DNA from: Planctomyces sp. SH-PL62
Lineage (GTDB): Bacteria; Planctomycetota; Planctomycetia; Planctomycetales; Planctomycetaceae
Length of the DNA stretch: 64,000 nucleotides
Assembly (NCBI GenBank): GCA_945893045.1
Contig: CAMDEA010000011.1
Location: 1 to 64,000, forward strand
Direction of reading: 5' to 3'
The position numbers were made by a program, and so were the translations under genes. Under the pieces are notes generated by a model. It searched no databases, had not been told where the DNA came from, and was given only the letters and a program-made list of their open reading frames with translations. This document shows, piece by piece, positions 49,202-58,800 of the stretch. How positions within the stretch are numbered: the first letter of the stretch is position 1; every line of letters starts with the position of its first letter.

Positions 49202-50551
49202 ATGTCTTTCGCTTCCAACCACGATCCACTCACGACGGCCAAGAACGCGGCACGAACCCTCGCGTTCCGCGCACCACGTTCTTCAACGCCGCATTCCTTC
49301 ACGCCGGCACCCGTGACGCTGACCATGCAGATTCAATCGTTCTGCGCGCAGGCAGCGTTGTTCTTCTTGCCGTTGCCGGCGATCAAGTACACCGAAACGA
49401 GTCTGACTCTGGCGGATCTGTTTTTGATTCCGGCCATTCTGCTGAACTTCAGCCATGCACTGCGACTGCGGGCGTTTCAGATTCCCTTTCTGCTGGCGCT
49501 GCCGCTCAACTTGGTGTCGCACATGCTCGACCCGGACGGGAAATTGGTTCCGATCTTGCAGGTGGTTTACTTGTGGGGCTTCTTGATTCCGTTCGGCTGG
49601 TGCGCGTTCGTGAATTTGTCGTCGCAACGGATTGCCTACCTGCTGTTGATTGCCAGTGGGCTGAGTTGCCTCGTCGCCATGGGACAGTTCACCGGTGTTG
49701 TGCCGACGCTGCCGACTCAGAAAATCATCGACCTCAAAGACAGCAGCCGCGCGGCCGGGTTAGTGTTGCAGTGCAACTCGCTGACGATGGCGCTGACCCC
49801 CTGCTTTCTGTTTCTGCCGGCGGTGCGGCAGGCATCGTTGCGGATTGTGCTGCTGCTGCTGCTGGGAGGCATCGCCAGCACGGTGTCGAAGTCGGCGATC
49901 CTGGCCGTCCCCGGATTGCTGTTCTACTTCTTCTGGCGCGAGCCTGAGAAAGGCCGCGTGCTGCGCTGGCTAGTCGCGGCGAGCGTATTGGGGTTGCTCG
50001 TATTCAATCGCGGAGCCAGCTTGGCCGAGTTGGTGGACAAGCTCAATGCCGTTGTGGAATTCCGACTGTCCAACGCCGACACGTCCATTGACGACCGAGC
50101 CCACTTGGCTCAAGTGGCGTTCGATCATTCCAGCGAATGCCTGCTGCTGGGCTATGGCACGGAGGGCACCTACACCGTGATGACCAGCCAAGGTGCCATG
50201 GGCCAGACCGTGCATGTGTTTTATCTGGGCCTGCTGCTGATCGAAGGCTGGACCGCCGTCAGTCTGACGATCCTGGGCTTCTTGGGATTGCTCGCGTCGT
50301 TGTGGTCGCTGCGAAAGTACAACGACGCGATCATGCTGGGGACACACTTGTTGGCGATCTCGGTGACGACGGTGCTTTATCTGAGCTATCAGTATTACCC
50401 GTTCGTGATCGCCGCGGCCGCGATCGTGCGTGCTCAATCCGAACGCGCGGCAAGTTCACAGGCCAGGAAAAAGACAGGCGAGCGGGGCGGCGTTAGCCCC
50501 CCGGTTTCGCGGCGAATTCACCGGGGGGCTAACGCCGTCCCGCTCGCCTGA
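49202..50551 (+). CDS. O-antigen polymerase/ligase-like membrane protein
   Basis: This 449-residue protein has about ten hydrophobic segments (ALFFLPLPAIKYTETSLTLA, IVLLLLLGGIASTVSKSAIL) and a periplasmic-loop pattern (LLGYGTEGTYTVMTSQGAMGQTVHVFYL) as in the Wzy/WaaL superfamily. It probably polymerises or ligates the polysaccharide exported by the flippase gene. ATG 49202 gives 41 extra non-hydrophobic residues; ATG 49325 (MQIQSFCAQA) is an equally possible start. The last residues (TGERGGVSPPVSRRIHRGAN) come from the palindrome at 50477. Confidence 0.72.
   Translation: MSFASNHDPLTTAKNAARTLAFRAPRSSTPHSFTPAPVTLTMQIQSFCAQAALFFLPLPAIKYTETSLTLADLFLIPAILLNFSHALRLRAFQIPFLLALPLNLVSHMLDPDGKLVPILQVVYLWGFLIPFGWCAFVNLSSQRIAYLLLIASGLSCLVAMGQFTGVVPTLPTQKIIDLKDSSRAAGLVLQCNSLTMALTPCFLFLPAVRQASLRIVLLLLLGGIASTVSKSAILAVPGLLFYFFWREPEKGRVLRWLVAASVLGLLVFNRGASLAELVDKLNAVVEFRLSNADTSIDDRAHLAQVAFDHSSECLLLGYGTEGTYTVMTSQGAMGQTVHVFYLGLLLIEGWTAVSLTILGFLGLLASLWSLRKYNDAIMLGTHLLAISVTTVLYLSYQYYPFVIAAAAIVRAQSERAASSQARKKTGERGGVSPPVSRRIHRGANAVPLA
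50477..50548. repeat. GGCGAGCGGGG palindrome encoding the C terminus of the polymerase-like gene
   Basis: Inverted arms run from GGCGAGCGGGGCGGCGTTAG to its complement ending at 50548, directly before the TGA stop. It lies between convergent genes (polymerase-like and ndk). Confidence 0.85.
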
Positions 50552-50571
50552 ATGTCTCACGAGAATTCGTT

Positions 50572-51054
50572 CTACCTCGTACCGAAGGTCAGCTCATCCG
50601 CCGCGCAGACCCATTGGGCGAGCGTCGGCACATAGTCGATCAGCTCGGTCGGCTTGAAGTAGATCTTGAGCTCCCGCTTCGCCGCTTCCACGCTATCGCT
50701 GGCATGCACCAGATTCATCTGGCGGCTGACACCGTAGTCGCCGCGAATCGTGCCGGGGGCGGCGGTCCGTCCATTGGTCGGGCCAAGCATCGCGCGCATG
50801 ACCAACACGGCCTCCGGTCCTTCGACCGCGAGCGCGACCACCGGGCCGGCCGTGATGAACGATTCGAGCAACGGATAGAAATCCTTCAAGACGTGCTCGA
50901 CGTAATGCTTCTTCGAGAGTTCCGGGGTGACTTGCAGCATCTTCAGGCCGACGATCTTCAGCCCTTTCTTTTCGATGCGACTGAGCAACTCACCGCAAAG
51001 GCGGCGTTGGACGGCGTCGGGCTTGAACAGAATCAATGAGCGTTCGGCAGGCAT
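50572..51054 (-). CDS. ndk: Nucleoside diphosphate kinase
   Basis: Ndk transfers the gamma-phosphate between nucleoside triphosphates and diphosphates by a phosphohistidine. The 160-residue protein has ERSLILFKPDAVQRRLCGE, GPVVALAVEGPEAV, GPTNGRTAAPGTIRGDYG and the active-site His in NLVHASDSVEAA. It is somewhat longer than E. coli Ndk because of a C-terminal extension (FKPTELIDYVPTLAQWVCA) typical of this longer form. ATG 51052-51054 is the clear start; upstream sequence is repeat DNA. Confidence 0.95.
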   Translation of the reverse strand: MPAERSLILFKPDAVQRRLCGELLSRIEKKGLKIVGLKMLQVTPELSKKHYVEHVLKDFYPLLESFITAGPVVALAVEGPEAVLVMRAMLGPTNGRTAAPGTIRGDYGVSRQMNLVHASDSVEAAKRELKIYFKPTELIDYVPTLAQWVCAADELTFGTR

Positions 51055-51089
51055 GGAGTGGGAATCCTTTCGAGATTGATTGGGGCTTA

Positions 51090-51237
51090 TTGGAGAATGT
51101 CCAAGGTCCAAATCTCAATGTCCAATAAATGTCCAATTCTCAAAACTCAATGTCCAAGACGACTGCGGATGGCGCATTTGGGATTTGGAACTTGGTCATT
51201 CCTTAGACATTGGAATCTGGACCTTGGGATTTTGTCA
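51090..51237. repeat. Imperfect inverted repeat rich in gtccaa/ttgggac blocks
   Basis: The left part (gtccaaggtccaaatctcaa) and the right part (attggaatctggaccttggg) are imperfect reverse complements filling the ndk-carA gap. A short relative is near 3196-3226. Confidence 0.6.
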
Positions 51238-52392
51238 TCACGCCATCATCTTCCGAAACTCGGCGAACAGATAATGACTGTCGTGCGGGCCGGCCGAGGC
51301 TTCCGGGTGATATTGCACACCGAAAGCAGGCACGTCTTTGCAACGGATGCCTTCGACCGTTTGATCGTTCAAGTTGATGTGCGTGATCTCAACGCTCTTC
51401 GGCAGCGAATCGGCTTGCAGCGCGAAGCCGTGGTTCTGCGACGTGATTTCGACGCGGCCGGTGTCGCGATGCAGCACCGGCTGGTTCGCTCCACGATGTC
51501 CGAATTTCAGTTTGTAGATTTCGCCGCAGAGCGCGAGTCCGAGCAGTTGATGTCCGAGACAAATCCCGAAGACCGGCTTTTTGCCGAGCAGTCCGCGAAT
51601 CGTGTTGATCGCGTAATCCAGCGGACGCGGATCGCCCGGCCCGTTCGAGAGGAACACGCCGTCCGGATTGAGGCTGAGCACTTCGTCGGCAGTCGCCGAA
51701 CCGGGGACGACAGTGACTCGGCAACCAAGCTGCCGCAGATGACGCGGGATGTTCCACTTCATGCCGTAGTCGATCGCGACCACATGCGGACCGGCCGAGT
51801 TGTCGGCGAGCGGCTTGTGCAGCGACTCGTAGCCGGGAGTGATTCGCTCGCGCACCAGGCTGTTGACTCCCTGATCCCACTCGCGACTCTGCTTGGGCAT
51901 GACCTCTTTGACGAGATCCAGACCCACGATGTCCGGGCTGCGTCGAGCCTTCTCGACCAGCGACGCATCGTTGAGGTCCGTCGTCGAGAGCACACCGGTC
52001 ATGACGCCGTGAACTCGCAGCCGGCGGACCAACGCGCGGGTGTCGATTCCTTCGAGTCCGATGACGTTGTTCTTTTTGAGATAATCATCCAGCGACCACG
52101 TCGAACGATAATTGCTGGGGAAGCGACACAGCTCGCGGACGATGAAACCGGAGAGCGACAGACCGCCGCTTTCGACGTCCTCGGCGTTGCTGCCGTAGTT
52201 GCCGATCTGCGGGTAGGTCATGGTCACGATCTGACCGCAGTACGACGGATCGGTCAGGATTTCCTGATAGCCGGTCATGCTCGTGTTGAACACAACCTCG
52301 CCGAAGATTTCTCCGTCGGCTCCGAAGGCTCGGCCGGTGAAGACAGTGCCGTCGGACAAAGCCAGTTTCGCGGGACGAATTGGGATGCTCAT
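51238..52392 (-). CDS. carA: Carbamoyl-phosphate synthase small subunit
   Basis: CarA releases ammonia from glutamine for carbamoyl phosphate synthesis by CarB, feeding pyrimidine and arginine synthesis. The 384-residue protein starts with the N-terminal domain (ALSDGTVFTGRAFGADGEIF, VVFNTSMTGYQEILTDPSY) and ends with the class-I amidotransferase domain: SNGPGDPRP, the nucleophile Cys in VFGICLGHQLLGLA, and the His/Glu pair in QYHPEASAGPHDS. carB is not adjacent. ndk lies downstream on the same strand, with the repeat in between. Confidence 0.95.
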   Translation of the reverse strand: MSIPIRPAKLALSDGTVFTGRAFGADGEIFGEVVFNTSMTGYQEILTDPSYCGQIVTMTYPQIGNYGSNAEDVESGGLSLSGFIVRELCRFPSNYRSTWSLDDYLKKNNVIGLEGIDTRALVRRLRVHGVMTGVLSTTDLNDASLVEKARRSPDIVGLDLVKEVMPKQSREWDQGVNSLVRERITPGYESLHKPLADNSAGPHVVAIDYGMKWNIPRHLRQLGCRVTVVPGSATADEVLSLNPDGVFLSNGPGDPRPLDYAINTIRGLLGKKPVFGICLGHQLLGLALCGEIYKLKFGHRGANQPVLHRDTGRVEITSQNHGFALQADSLPKSVEITHINLNDQTVEGIRCKDVPAFGVQYHPEASAGPHDSHYLFAEFRKMMA

Positions 52393-52484
52393 AGTGGGCG
52401 GCCTTGTAGCGAAGACCCGCGCGGATTTGAAGGATTCGACCAGCCCGGGCGAATGCCGAGAGCCGATGGCCGAAAGCCGTTATC

Positions 52485-53618
52485 TCACTGTGTTCCGTCG
52501 CTCCAGCGAGCAATCTGCTGTGCTCGATACTCCGCCGCCGCCCCGCGTTCGATCGCCTCGCGCAACCCGCGCAGCAGCCGCTGATAAAACGCAATGTTGT
52601 GCCACGAGACCAACACCGGGCCGAGCATCTCACCGGTCATAAATAGATGCCGCAGATACGCGCGGCTGAACTGCGTGCAGCAGGGGCACTCGCACTCGGC
52701 ATCGAGCGGACCCGGATCGCGCTGATGCTTGAGATTGCGCAATCGCACCGGCCCACTGCTCGTGAAGGCGAGCGCGTTACGGCCATTGCGGGTCGGCATC
52801 ACGCAGTCGAACAAGTCGATGCCGCGGCAGACCGCCTCCAACAAGTCGGCCGGTGTTCCGACCCCCATGAGATAGCGCGGTTTATCGACCGGCAGCAGCG
52901 GAGCGGTGAAGTCGAGCGTCGCATACATCTCGGCCGGAGCTTCGCCAACGCTCAGACCGCCGATCGCATAACCGGGAAAGTCGAGCGGCAGCAGTCCCGC
53001 CGCCGAGCGTTCTCGCTGCTCGCGATCGGTCGCACCCTGCACGATGCCGAATAGCGCCTGATCGTCGCGTTGATGAGCTTCTCGGCACCGCGCCGCCCAG
53101 CGCGTCGTGCGGTCCACGGCGTCGATGAGCTTCTCGCGCGGAGCATCGGCCGGCGGGCATTCGTCGAGACACATGATGCAGTCTGCGCCGAGCAACTCTT
53201 GAATCTGCATCGCTCGTTCGGGGGAGAGTTCCAGCAATCTGCCATCGAGATGCGATTTGAAGACGACCTTCTCGTCATCGAGCTTTCGCAACGACGTCAG
53301 CGAGAAGACTTGAAACCCGCCGCTGTCGGTCAGGATCGGGCCATCCCAACCCATGAACCCGTGCAGCCCGCCCAATTCGGCGACAACCTCCGGCCCCGGG
53401 CGCAACGCCAAGTGGTATGTGTTCGCCAACACTTTCTGCACGCCGACTCGGCGAAGCTGCTCCGGCGTCAAACCTTTGACACTGGCCTGCGTTCCCACCG
53501 GCATGAACGCCGGCGTATCCACCACTCCATGCGGCGTCGACCAGCGACCGCGGCGAGCGGCGGTCGAAGTGTCCGATTTCAAGAGTTCAAACCGAAACTG
53601 ATCCAACTTGAGTCTCAT
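52485..53618 (-). CDS. tgt: tRNA-guanine transglycosylase (queuine tRNA-ribosyltransferase)
   Basis: Tgt exchanges guanine 34 for preQ1 in GUN-anticodon tRNAs. The 377-residue protein has the active-site blocks [64 protein letters not shown] with the aspartate region ([16 protein letters not shown]), and the zinc site [18 protein letters not shown]. Length is normal. The [13 protein letters not shown] start follows the consensus. Among the substrates would be the tRNA-His (GTG) encoded in this window. Confidence 0.95.
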   Translation of the reverse strand: MRLKLDQFRFELLKSDTSTAARRGRWSTPHGVVDTPAFMPVGTQASVKGLTPEQLRRVGVQKVLANTYHLALRPGPEVVAELGGLHGFMGWDGPILTDSGGFQVFSLTSLRKLDDEKVVFKSHLDGRLLELSPERAMQIQELLGADCIMCLDECPPADAPREKLIDAVDRTTRWAARCREAHQRDDQALFGIVQGATDREQRERSAAGLLPLDFPGYAIGGLSVGEAPAEMYATLDFTAPLLPVDKPRYLMGVGTPADLLEAVCRGIDLFDCVMPTRNGRNALAFTSSGPVRLRNLKHQRDPGPLDAECECPCCTQFSRAYLRHLFMTGEMLGPVLVSWHNIAFYQRLLRGLREAIERGAAAEYRAQQIARWSDGTQ

Positions 53619-53886
53619 TTCGGCTCGATCACGAGCGGGTGGCGGACTGACATTTCGCGGGGTCGGTCAAGGGTTGGAAACGTTGCCGCCAAGACTGATA
53701 ACCAATTCGCCGTCCGTAGTCGATCCGACGCAGACGAGTTTGGCGGCTGCGAACGAATCAACGCCGCCCGATTCCGTTGATCGTCTGTCGCGGCGATCCG
53801 CTGACCCAGTCTCTCGGATCGTTGTCATCGTCATCTTTTGAAAGTCGTTTGTCTTCGGGAAAACTACTTCAACCATTTCGTGCAAC

Positions 53887-55281
53887 ATGGACCGAGAACG
53901 CTGCCGATACAGCCAGGACGTGCGTTTCTCGCTCAGGCATTCGGACTGGTCGCAGAGTTTTCCAAGGAACTCTCCGTTGGTTTTCAAGCTGACACTCTGT
54001 TTGTTGACCGTTGGAGCATTGTTGGTTCCGGCCAGCGTCTTTGCTTGGCAGTCGCCGGCGGATCTTTCGGCCGGCAAGTTTGAATTCGCCGACGCGGAAC
54101 CTGGAACTGACGCCGAACTCGTCCTTCAGGACAAGACACCGCCATCGGCAAAGCCTACGACGCCCGCAAAGCCAGCGCCGGCGCCCGCTCCTCGCCCCGC
54201 AGCTCCCCCGATGCCGGCTCCGCCTCCACCGCAATTCAACCCGTTCGCGAACCAACCAGGAAATCAGCGGTCCTTGGCGCGGCTGTCACGCGCGCCGGAT
54301 ATGTTCGGAGACTCGTTTGGTTCTTTGTCCGGAATTACGTTTACGACGGTCACGGACAACGGCGACTTCTCTTCAACGTCTGCACCCGGAGCGATTCGAT
54401 TACCGAGAACCGGAGGTGCGCGAGTCTTCAAGAATGAGCAATCCCGAGCGCTGCCGACCGACCGCGTCTTTGGACTGTATCACCATTTCGAGAACGCGCT
54501 GCAATTAGAAAACGCCGACGCCAACGTTGATGTCTATACGTTGGGCGTCGAAAAGACTTTTCTCGAAGGGAACACCTCGATCGAGTTGCGAATGCCGTTG
54601 AACAATCCCGTGGGACTCTCCTCGGGAGCAACTGGCCAGAGCTTTCAAACCCATGCGGCTGGCGATCTGATCGTCACCTTCAAAGCCTTGCTCTTCTCTG
54701 ATGATTCTCAAGGTCTTTCGCTCGGCCTGGCCGTCAACACGCCCACGGGAAGCGACCTGACGGTTCACCAAAACGATGATTTCGGTGATTCCTTCTTTAC
54801 GCTGAAAAATAATGCCACGCACTTGATCCCGTTCATCGCGTATCAGGCCGCCCCGAACGATGACTTTTTCTTCAACGGCTTTTTGCAAGTCGACACTCCC
54901 ACCAACGCGAACACGGTCAATTCCAAGTTCCTCACCAATCGCAGAACGGCGTCCGTCCGAGATCAGACGCTGATGTATGTCGACGCCTCTTTCGGTTATT
55001 GGTTGTTCCGCGATGATGAGGCGGAATTCCTCACCGGATTGGCTGGACTGTTCGAACTGCACTACACGACGGCTTTGAATCGAGCTGACAAAGTCGATCT
55101 GAACTTTGTTCATTTCGGCGACGGCTCCGGCCGATTTGACGCCATCAATCTGACCACCGGCGTGCAGGCCAACATCGGCCGCTCGACGATGGTCCGGGCG
55201 GCCTTTGTGGCTCCGCTTCGGAGCGATCCAAACCGCTTCTTTGACAGCGAAGTCTCACTGGCGATTGTCTTTCGCCTGTAA
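53887..55281 (+). CDS. Probable outer-membrane beta-barrel protein, function unknown
   Basis: This 464-residue protein has a hydrophobic signal segment (LVFKLTLCLLTVGALLVPAS) preceded by about 33 residues, longer than usual, so the true start may be further in. A Pro/Ala-rich linker (AKPAPAPAPRPAAPPMPAPP) follows. The C-terminal 300 residues alternate in barrel-like strands (TSIELRMPLNNPVGLSSGAT, GLSLGLAVNTPTGSDLTVHQ), and the chain ends VSLAIVFRL, with an aromatic two residues before the last. This resembles the transporter/phenol_MetA_deg-like barrel proteins of planctomycetes, but I cannot name a substrate. No Shine-Dalgarno is obvious at ATG 53887. Confidence 0.65.
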   Translation: MDRERCRYSQDVRFSLRHSDWSQSFPRNSPLVFKLTLCLLTVGALLVPASVFAWQSPADLSAGKFEFADAEPGTDAELVLQDKTPPSAKPTTPAKPAPAPAPRPAAPPMPAPPPPQFNPFANQPGNQRSLARLSRAPDMFGDSFGSLSGITFTTVTDNGDFSSTSAPGAIRLPRTGGARVFKNEQSRALPTDRVFGLYHHFENALQLENADANVDVYTLGVEKTFLEGNTSIELRMPLNNPVGLSSGATGQSFQTHAAGDLIVTFKALLFSDDSQGLSLGLAVNTPTGSDLTVHQNDDFGDSFFTLKNNATHLIPFIAYQAAPNDDFFFNGFLQVDTPTNANTVNSKFLTNRRTASVRDQTLMYVDASFGYWLFRDDEAEFLTGLAGLFELHYTTALNRADKVDLNFVHFGDGSGRFDAINLTTGVQANIGRSTMVRAAFVAPLRSDPNRFFDSEVSLAIVFRL

Positions 55282-55311
55282 CTCAGCCACGAAGACGCCG
55301 GACGCCACTGG

Positions 55312-55809
55312 TTACCGGATGAACCGCCGGACATAGTCCGCACCGAGTCCCACGGTCTCGAAGTGCCGGCAGCATAAGTCGATCTTCGTGTGGACGTCGT
55401 CGTAACCGCAGGCTTGGTGCTGGTCGTCGAAGTAGATCAGCGCTCCACAGACGTGAAACAGCGTGATCATCTCGTCGTCGGAATCGACCGTCAGCGTGTG
55501 GACTTCGCCGGGAGGCTCAAAGACATAGTCGCCCGCCTTGGCAATCCAGTTGTGTTCGAGATACCGCCACGTCCCTTTGATGACGTAGCCATGCACCGGT
55601 GCCGGATGCCGGTGCCGGCTGAGCACTCCCGATCGTCGTACACGCAGCAGGTTCACCCACTCGCCTTGCACCGTGTTGAAGAACAGCGGACGAAACCAAA
55701 TGTTCGGAGCCTGCGGCACCCACAACCGCTCGTCATCGGGGATCGCCGTCGTGACCAAATCGGACACGGCATACGGCGGAGGTGGCAGCGGTTCGGTCAT
55801 GACACTCAT
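55312..55809 (-). CDS. Cupin, 2,4'-dihydroxyacetophenone dioxygenase-like
   Basis: This 165-residue single cupin has metal ligands in RHRHPAPVHGYVIKGTWRYL, a glutamate/histidine in PPGEVHTL, and a final strand ITLFHVCGALIYFD. This is close to the dihydroxyacetophenone-dioxygenase-like cupins, but the substrate is not shown. The ATG overlaps the stop of the upstream large gene (ATGA, 55806-55809), so the two are translationally coupled. Confidence 0.8.
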   Translation of the reverse strand: MSVMTEPLPPPPYAVSDLVTTAIPDDERLWVPQAPNIWFRPLFFNTVQGEWVNLLRVRRSGVLSRHRHPAPVHGYVIKGTWRYLEHNWIAKAGDYVFEPPGEVHTLTVDSDDEMITLFHVCGALIYFDDQHQACGYDDVHTKIDLCCRHFETVGLGADYVRRFIR

Positions 55810-58800
55810 TCCGCTTTCGGTTTGTCGGCAGAGTCTTCCTTCTTGTCCTCTTTGGCCGGCTTCACTTCAGCCGGCTTTTCAGCGGCGGCCGGTTTCGCCG
55901 GTTCCGGCTTCACGGAGGCGGCCAATTCGGGCACGAACGATTCGACGTGTTGCAGGCTGCCGTCGGCGGTGAGGACGACCAGCAGATTGCCCAGACGGAG
56001 CGGGCCGTGTGTGGCGATCTGGCCGAGAGGAAGTTTCTTTTCCACCTGGCCGGTCTTGGAGTCGATGCGGAGCACATCGCCCGACTGCTGCACGGCGATC
56101 AGGGTGTTGCCGATCAGCAACGGACTGCCGACCAAGCCGACTCCTGCGAGGTTCAGGGTCCACAACGGCTGCTGGGGCTTCGCGGCGTCGAAGGCGATCA
56201 GCTTCTGTCGCGCGACTTCCGCCAGTAACAACGGTTCGGCGATCCACAGCGGTTTCGACGCTGGGCCGCCCAAGGGGACTTCGCGAGTTTCCCCCGCGGT
56301 CACGTCGAGCACGCGCATCGTGCCGGCCGCGTCAGCCGTGATGAGCCGGCCTTTGTGCAGCGTCGGCGCAACATCAATCGGCTGCGGCGAGTCGAACAAC
56401 GAGACACCTTGGAAGAAGGTCTTTTCGCCGGTGCGGTATTGCAGCTTCGACATCTTGCCGACGCTGTCGATCACGATCAGAGTGTCGTCATCGACGGCGA
56501 TGAGGTGCTTCCATTTGCGAACTGGACCCTCGTTGTTGGTGTTGACCGGCGCGAGGAAATCATCGCACACCGGAGTTCCGGTACGGGCCAACTTCAAACG
56601 GCCGGGCAGTGGCAGCAGCACGCCCCCCGCGAATCGCAGCGGCGGGCAGTCGAGCGCCTGAGCCAACGGGACTTCGAATTGCGGCAGCGCGCTGGGGCCG
56701 ACCACCCACAGCTTCCCATCCGGGCCGTTCGTCCAGACAGCGGTGCGGCCCTCGGCCAGCGATGCGGCTTGCAAGGGTTCCAGCATGTTGTCGGGGAGTT
56801 TGAGTTGTTGCTCGCTGCGTGAGCGGAATCCGCCAGTGGTAATCTCGTTGGCACTGAGCAAGAACGTGTCTCCGCCTTCGGTCGCGCACACGAGTTGTCC
56901 ATCCGCGCCGAGACTCGCGGCGAGGATGCTTGCGCCGAAGACGGTCTTCCAGTTGCTCTGCATCGACTCGCCGTCCGCCTGCGTGAGATGTACCGCCTGC
57001 CCGACGGGAAGCTGCCGGCCGACATACAGATTGCGGCCGATCGCTTGCATCGGCTGCGTGCTCTGCCCGACCGCGATCTTGTCTTGCGAATCTAACTGCA
57101 ACACATCGGTCTTGAGCTGCACCTTGCGCAGCGCCCCGACTGCCAACCAAATCTGGTCGTCGGCTCCAGCGGCCAGGTGCGCGGCACCGGAGTGACTGGT
57201 GGGGATTTGCAGCGTCGCGACCGGTGCCAGCGTGCGTTGATTTTGGTCGTCGGAGACGTTGAACACGCTCAGCCGCGGCCCGGCCGAGACCACATATAAG
57301 CGGTTGCCGCGCAGGATCATGTCGTCGCGAATGTGACCTTCGACGCGACTTTCCGCGACATCGGTCAATCGCTGTTCCGCCTTCGAGGCATTGATGACTC
57401 GCAAGCGGGACGTCGTGGCTTGGTCGTTCTCGGCAATCAGCACATGCTGTCCCATCATCAGCGGCGCTGCTTCGATCATGCCGGCTTGATGGCCAATCTG
57501 CGTCGCCAGTTGGCACTCCAGCGGATCGAGTCCCAGCGTGTAGGCGAATTCCGAATCGCCGATCACCAGGATATGTTTTCCGTCGGCCATCGCCAGCGGG
57601 GGAGCGAAGAGCCGTTGCGGGAATTTGAGCCGCGACGTGATGCGGCCGGAATCGGCATCGATGCGATACAAAGAACCTTCCACGGTCGGCAAGTAGATTT
57701 GTCCTTCCACAACCAGCGGCGGACCGGCCGCCGGTTCGAGGACTTGCCGCCAGGCCAGTTCTCCCGTGCGGCGATCGAGCAGCATCAATTGATTCTGAGT
57801 CGTGTCGAAGACCAACACGCCGGAGCGCGACGTTTCGACCGGGACGGCAAAAAAGGGAGTGCCGATTCCGACCGTGCGCCGCCACAGCGGTTCGCCGGTG
57901 ATGCTGTCCGCCGTGAAGCAACTGTCCTGGCCCAGCGCGAAGACGACACGATTGGCCGATTGTTCGTCGCTGAGCGATCGCGTGCGCACGGCCAACGTCA
58001 GCGGTTTCGGCAGCAACTTGGCGGGATCGTCTGTCAGCGCGTCGCGCTGAAATTCCTCGCGGACCGCCTGCTTCTTGGCCAACTCCAACGCTCGTCGCAG
58101 CGCGGTGTCGAGCCGGCGGTCCGACTTCAGATCGGAATACCGCACGACCAACTTCTGTCGCGTGGCAACCGCTCCCAACGGCAATTCTTTTTTCAGCGAG
58201 TCGTTGATGGAGGCGAGTGCTTCGTCCAGCACGCTGGCTTTGAGGATCGCGGATTCGGCTTCCTCACGGGCCTTTGCGATTTCCTTCTTGGCTTCGGTGG
58301 GGGGCGCGTCGGGAGGGCTGTACCGCTCCATCATTTGCTCGGCCTCGGCCGAGATCTTCAACAGGTCGCGTTGTTTGTTGACCGCCGCGGCCTTCGGCGC
58401 TTCCAGTGCGATCTTTTTGGAGAAGACCACCAGGTCGTCGTTCAAGTCCGGAAAGTATTTCTGCTCGCGATGCTCAGCGACGAAGTCCTGCAGAGCCTTG
58501 AGTCCATTGGCGAACGCGGGGGAGCCGATGAGTTCCTTCTCGATGCGGGCCTTCCCCAAGAGCACCCTCGCGCCTTTGGAGCCGTTCGACAAATCGTGAT
58601 CCGGGTGTGCCTTGATGAACTCTTCAAATTTGGTGATGCCGGCGGCGAATTGCGCCTGCTTGATCTCTTTTTCGGCGTCGGAGAATTGGCGTTGAACTTG
58701 TTCACGCACATTCAAGAACCAGAAGACCAAGGCCACGATCGCCATCAAACCGCTGCCGCCAGCCAGTGCCAGCACCAGCGGCGAACGCATCACCGTTTGC

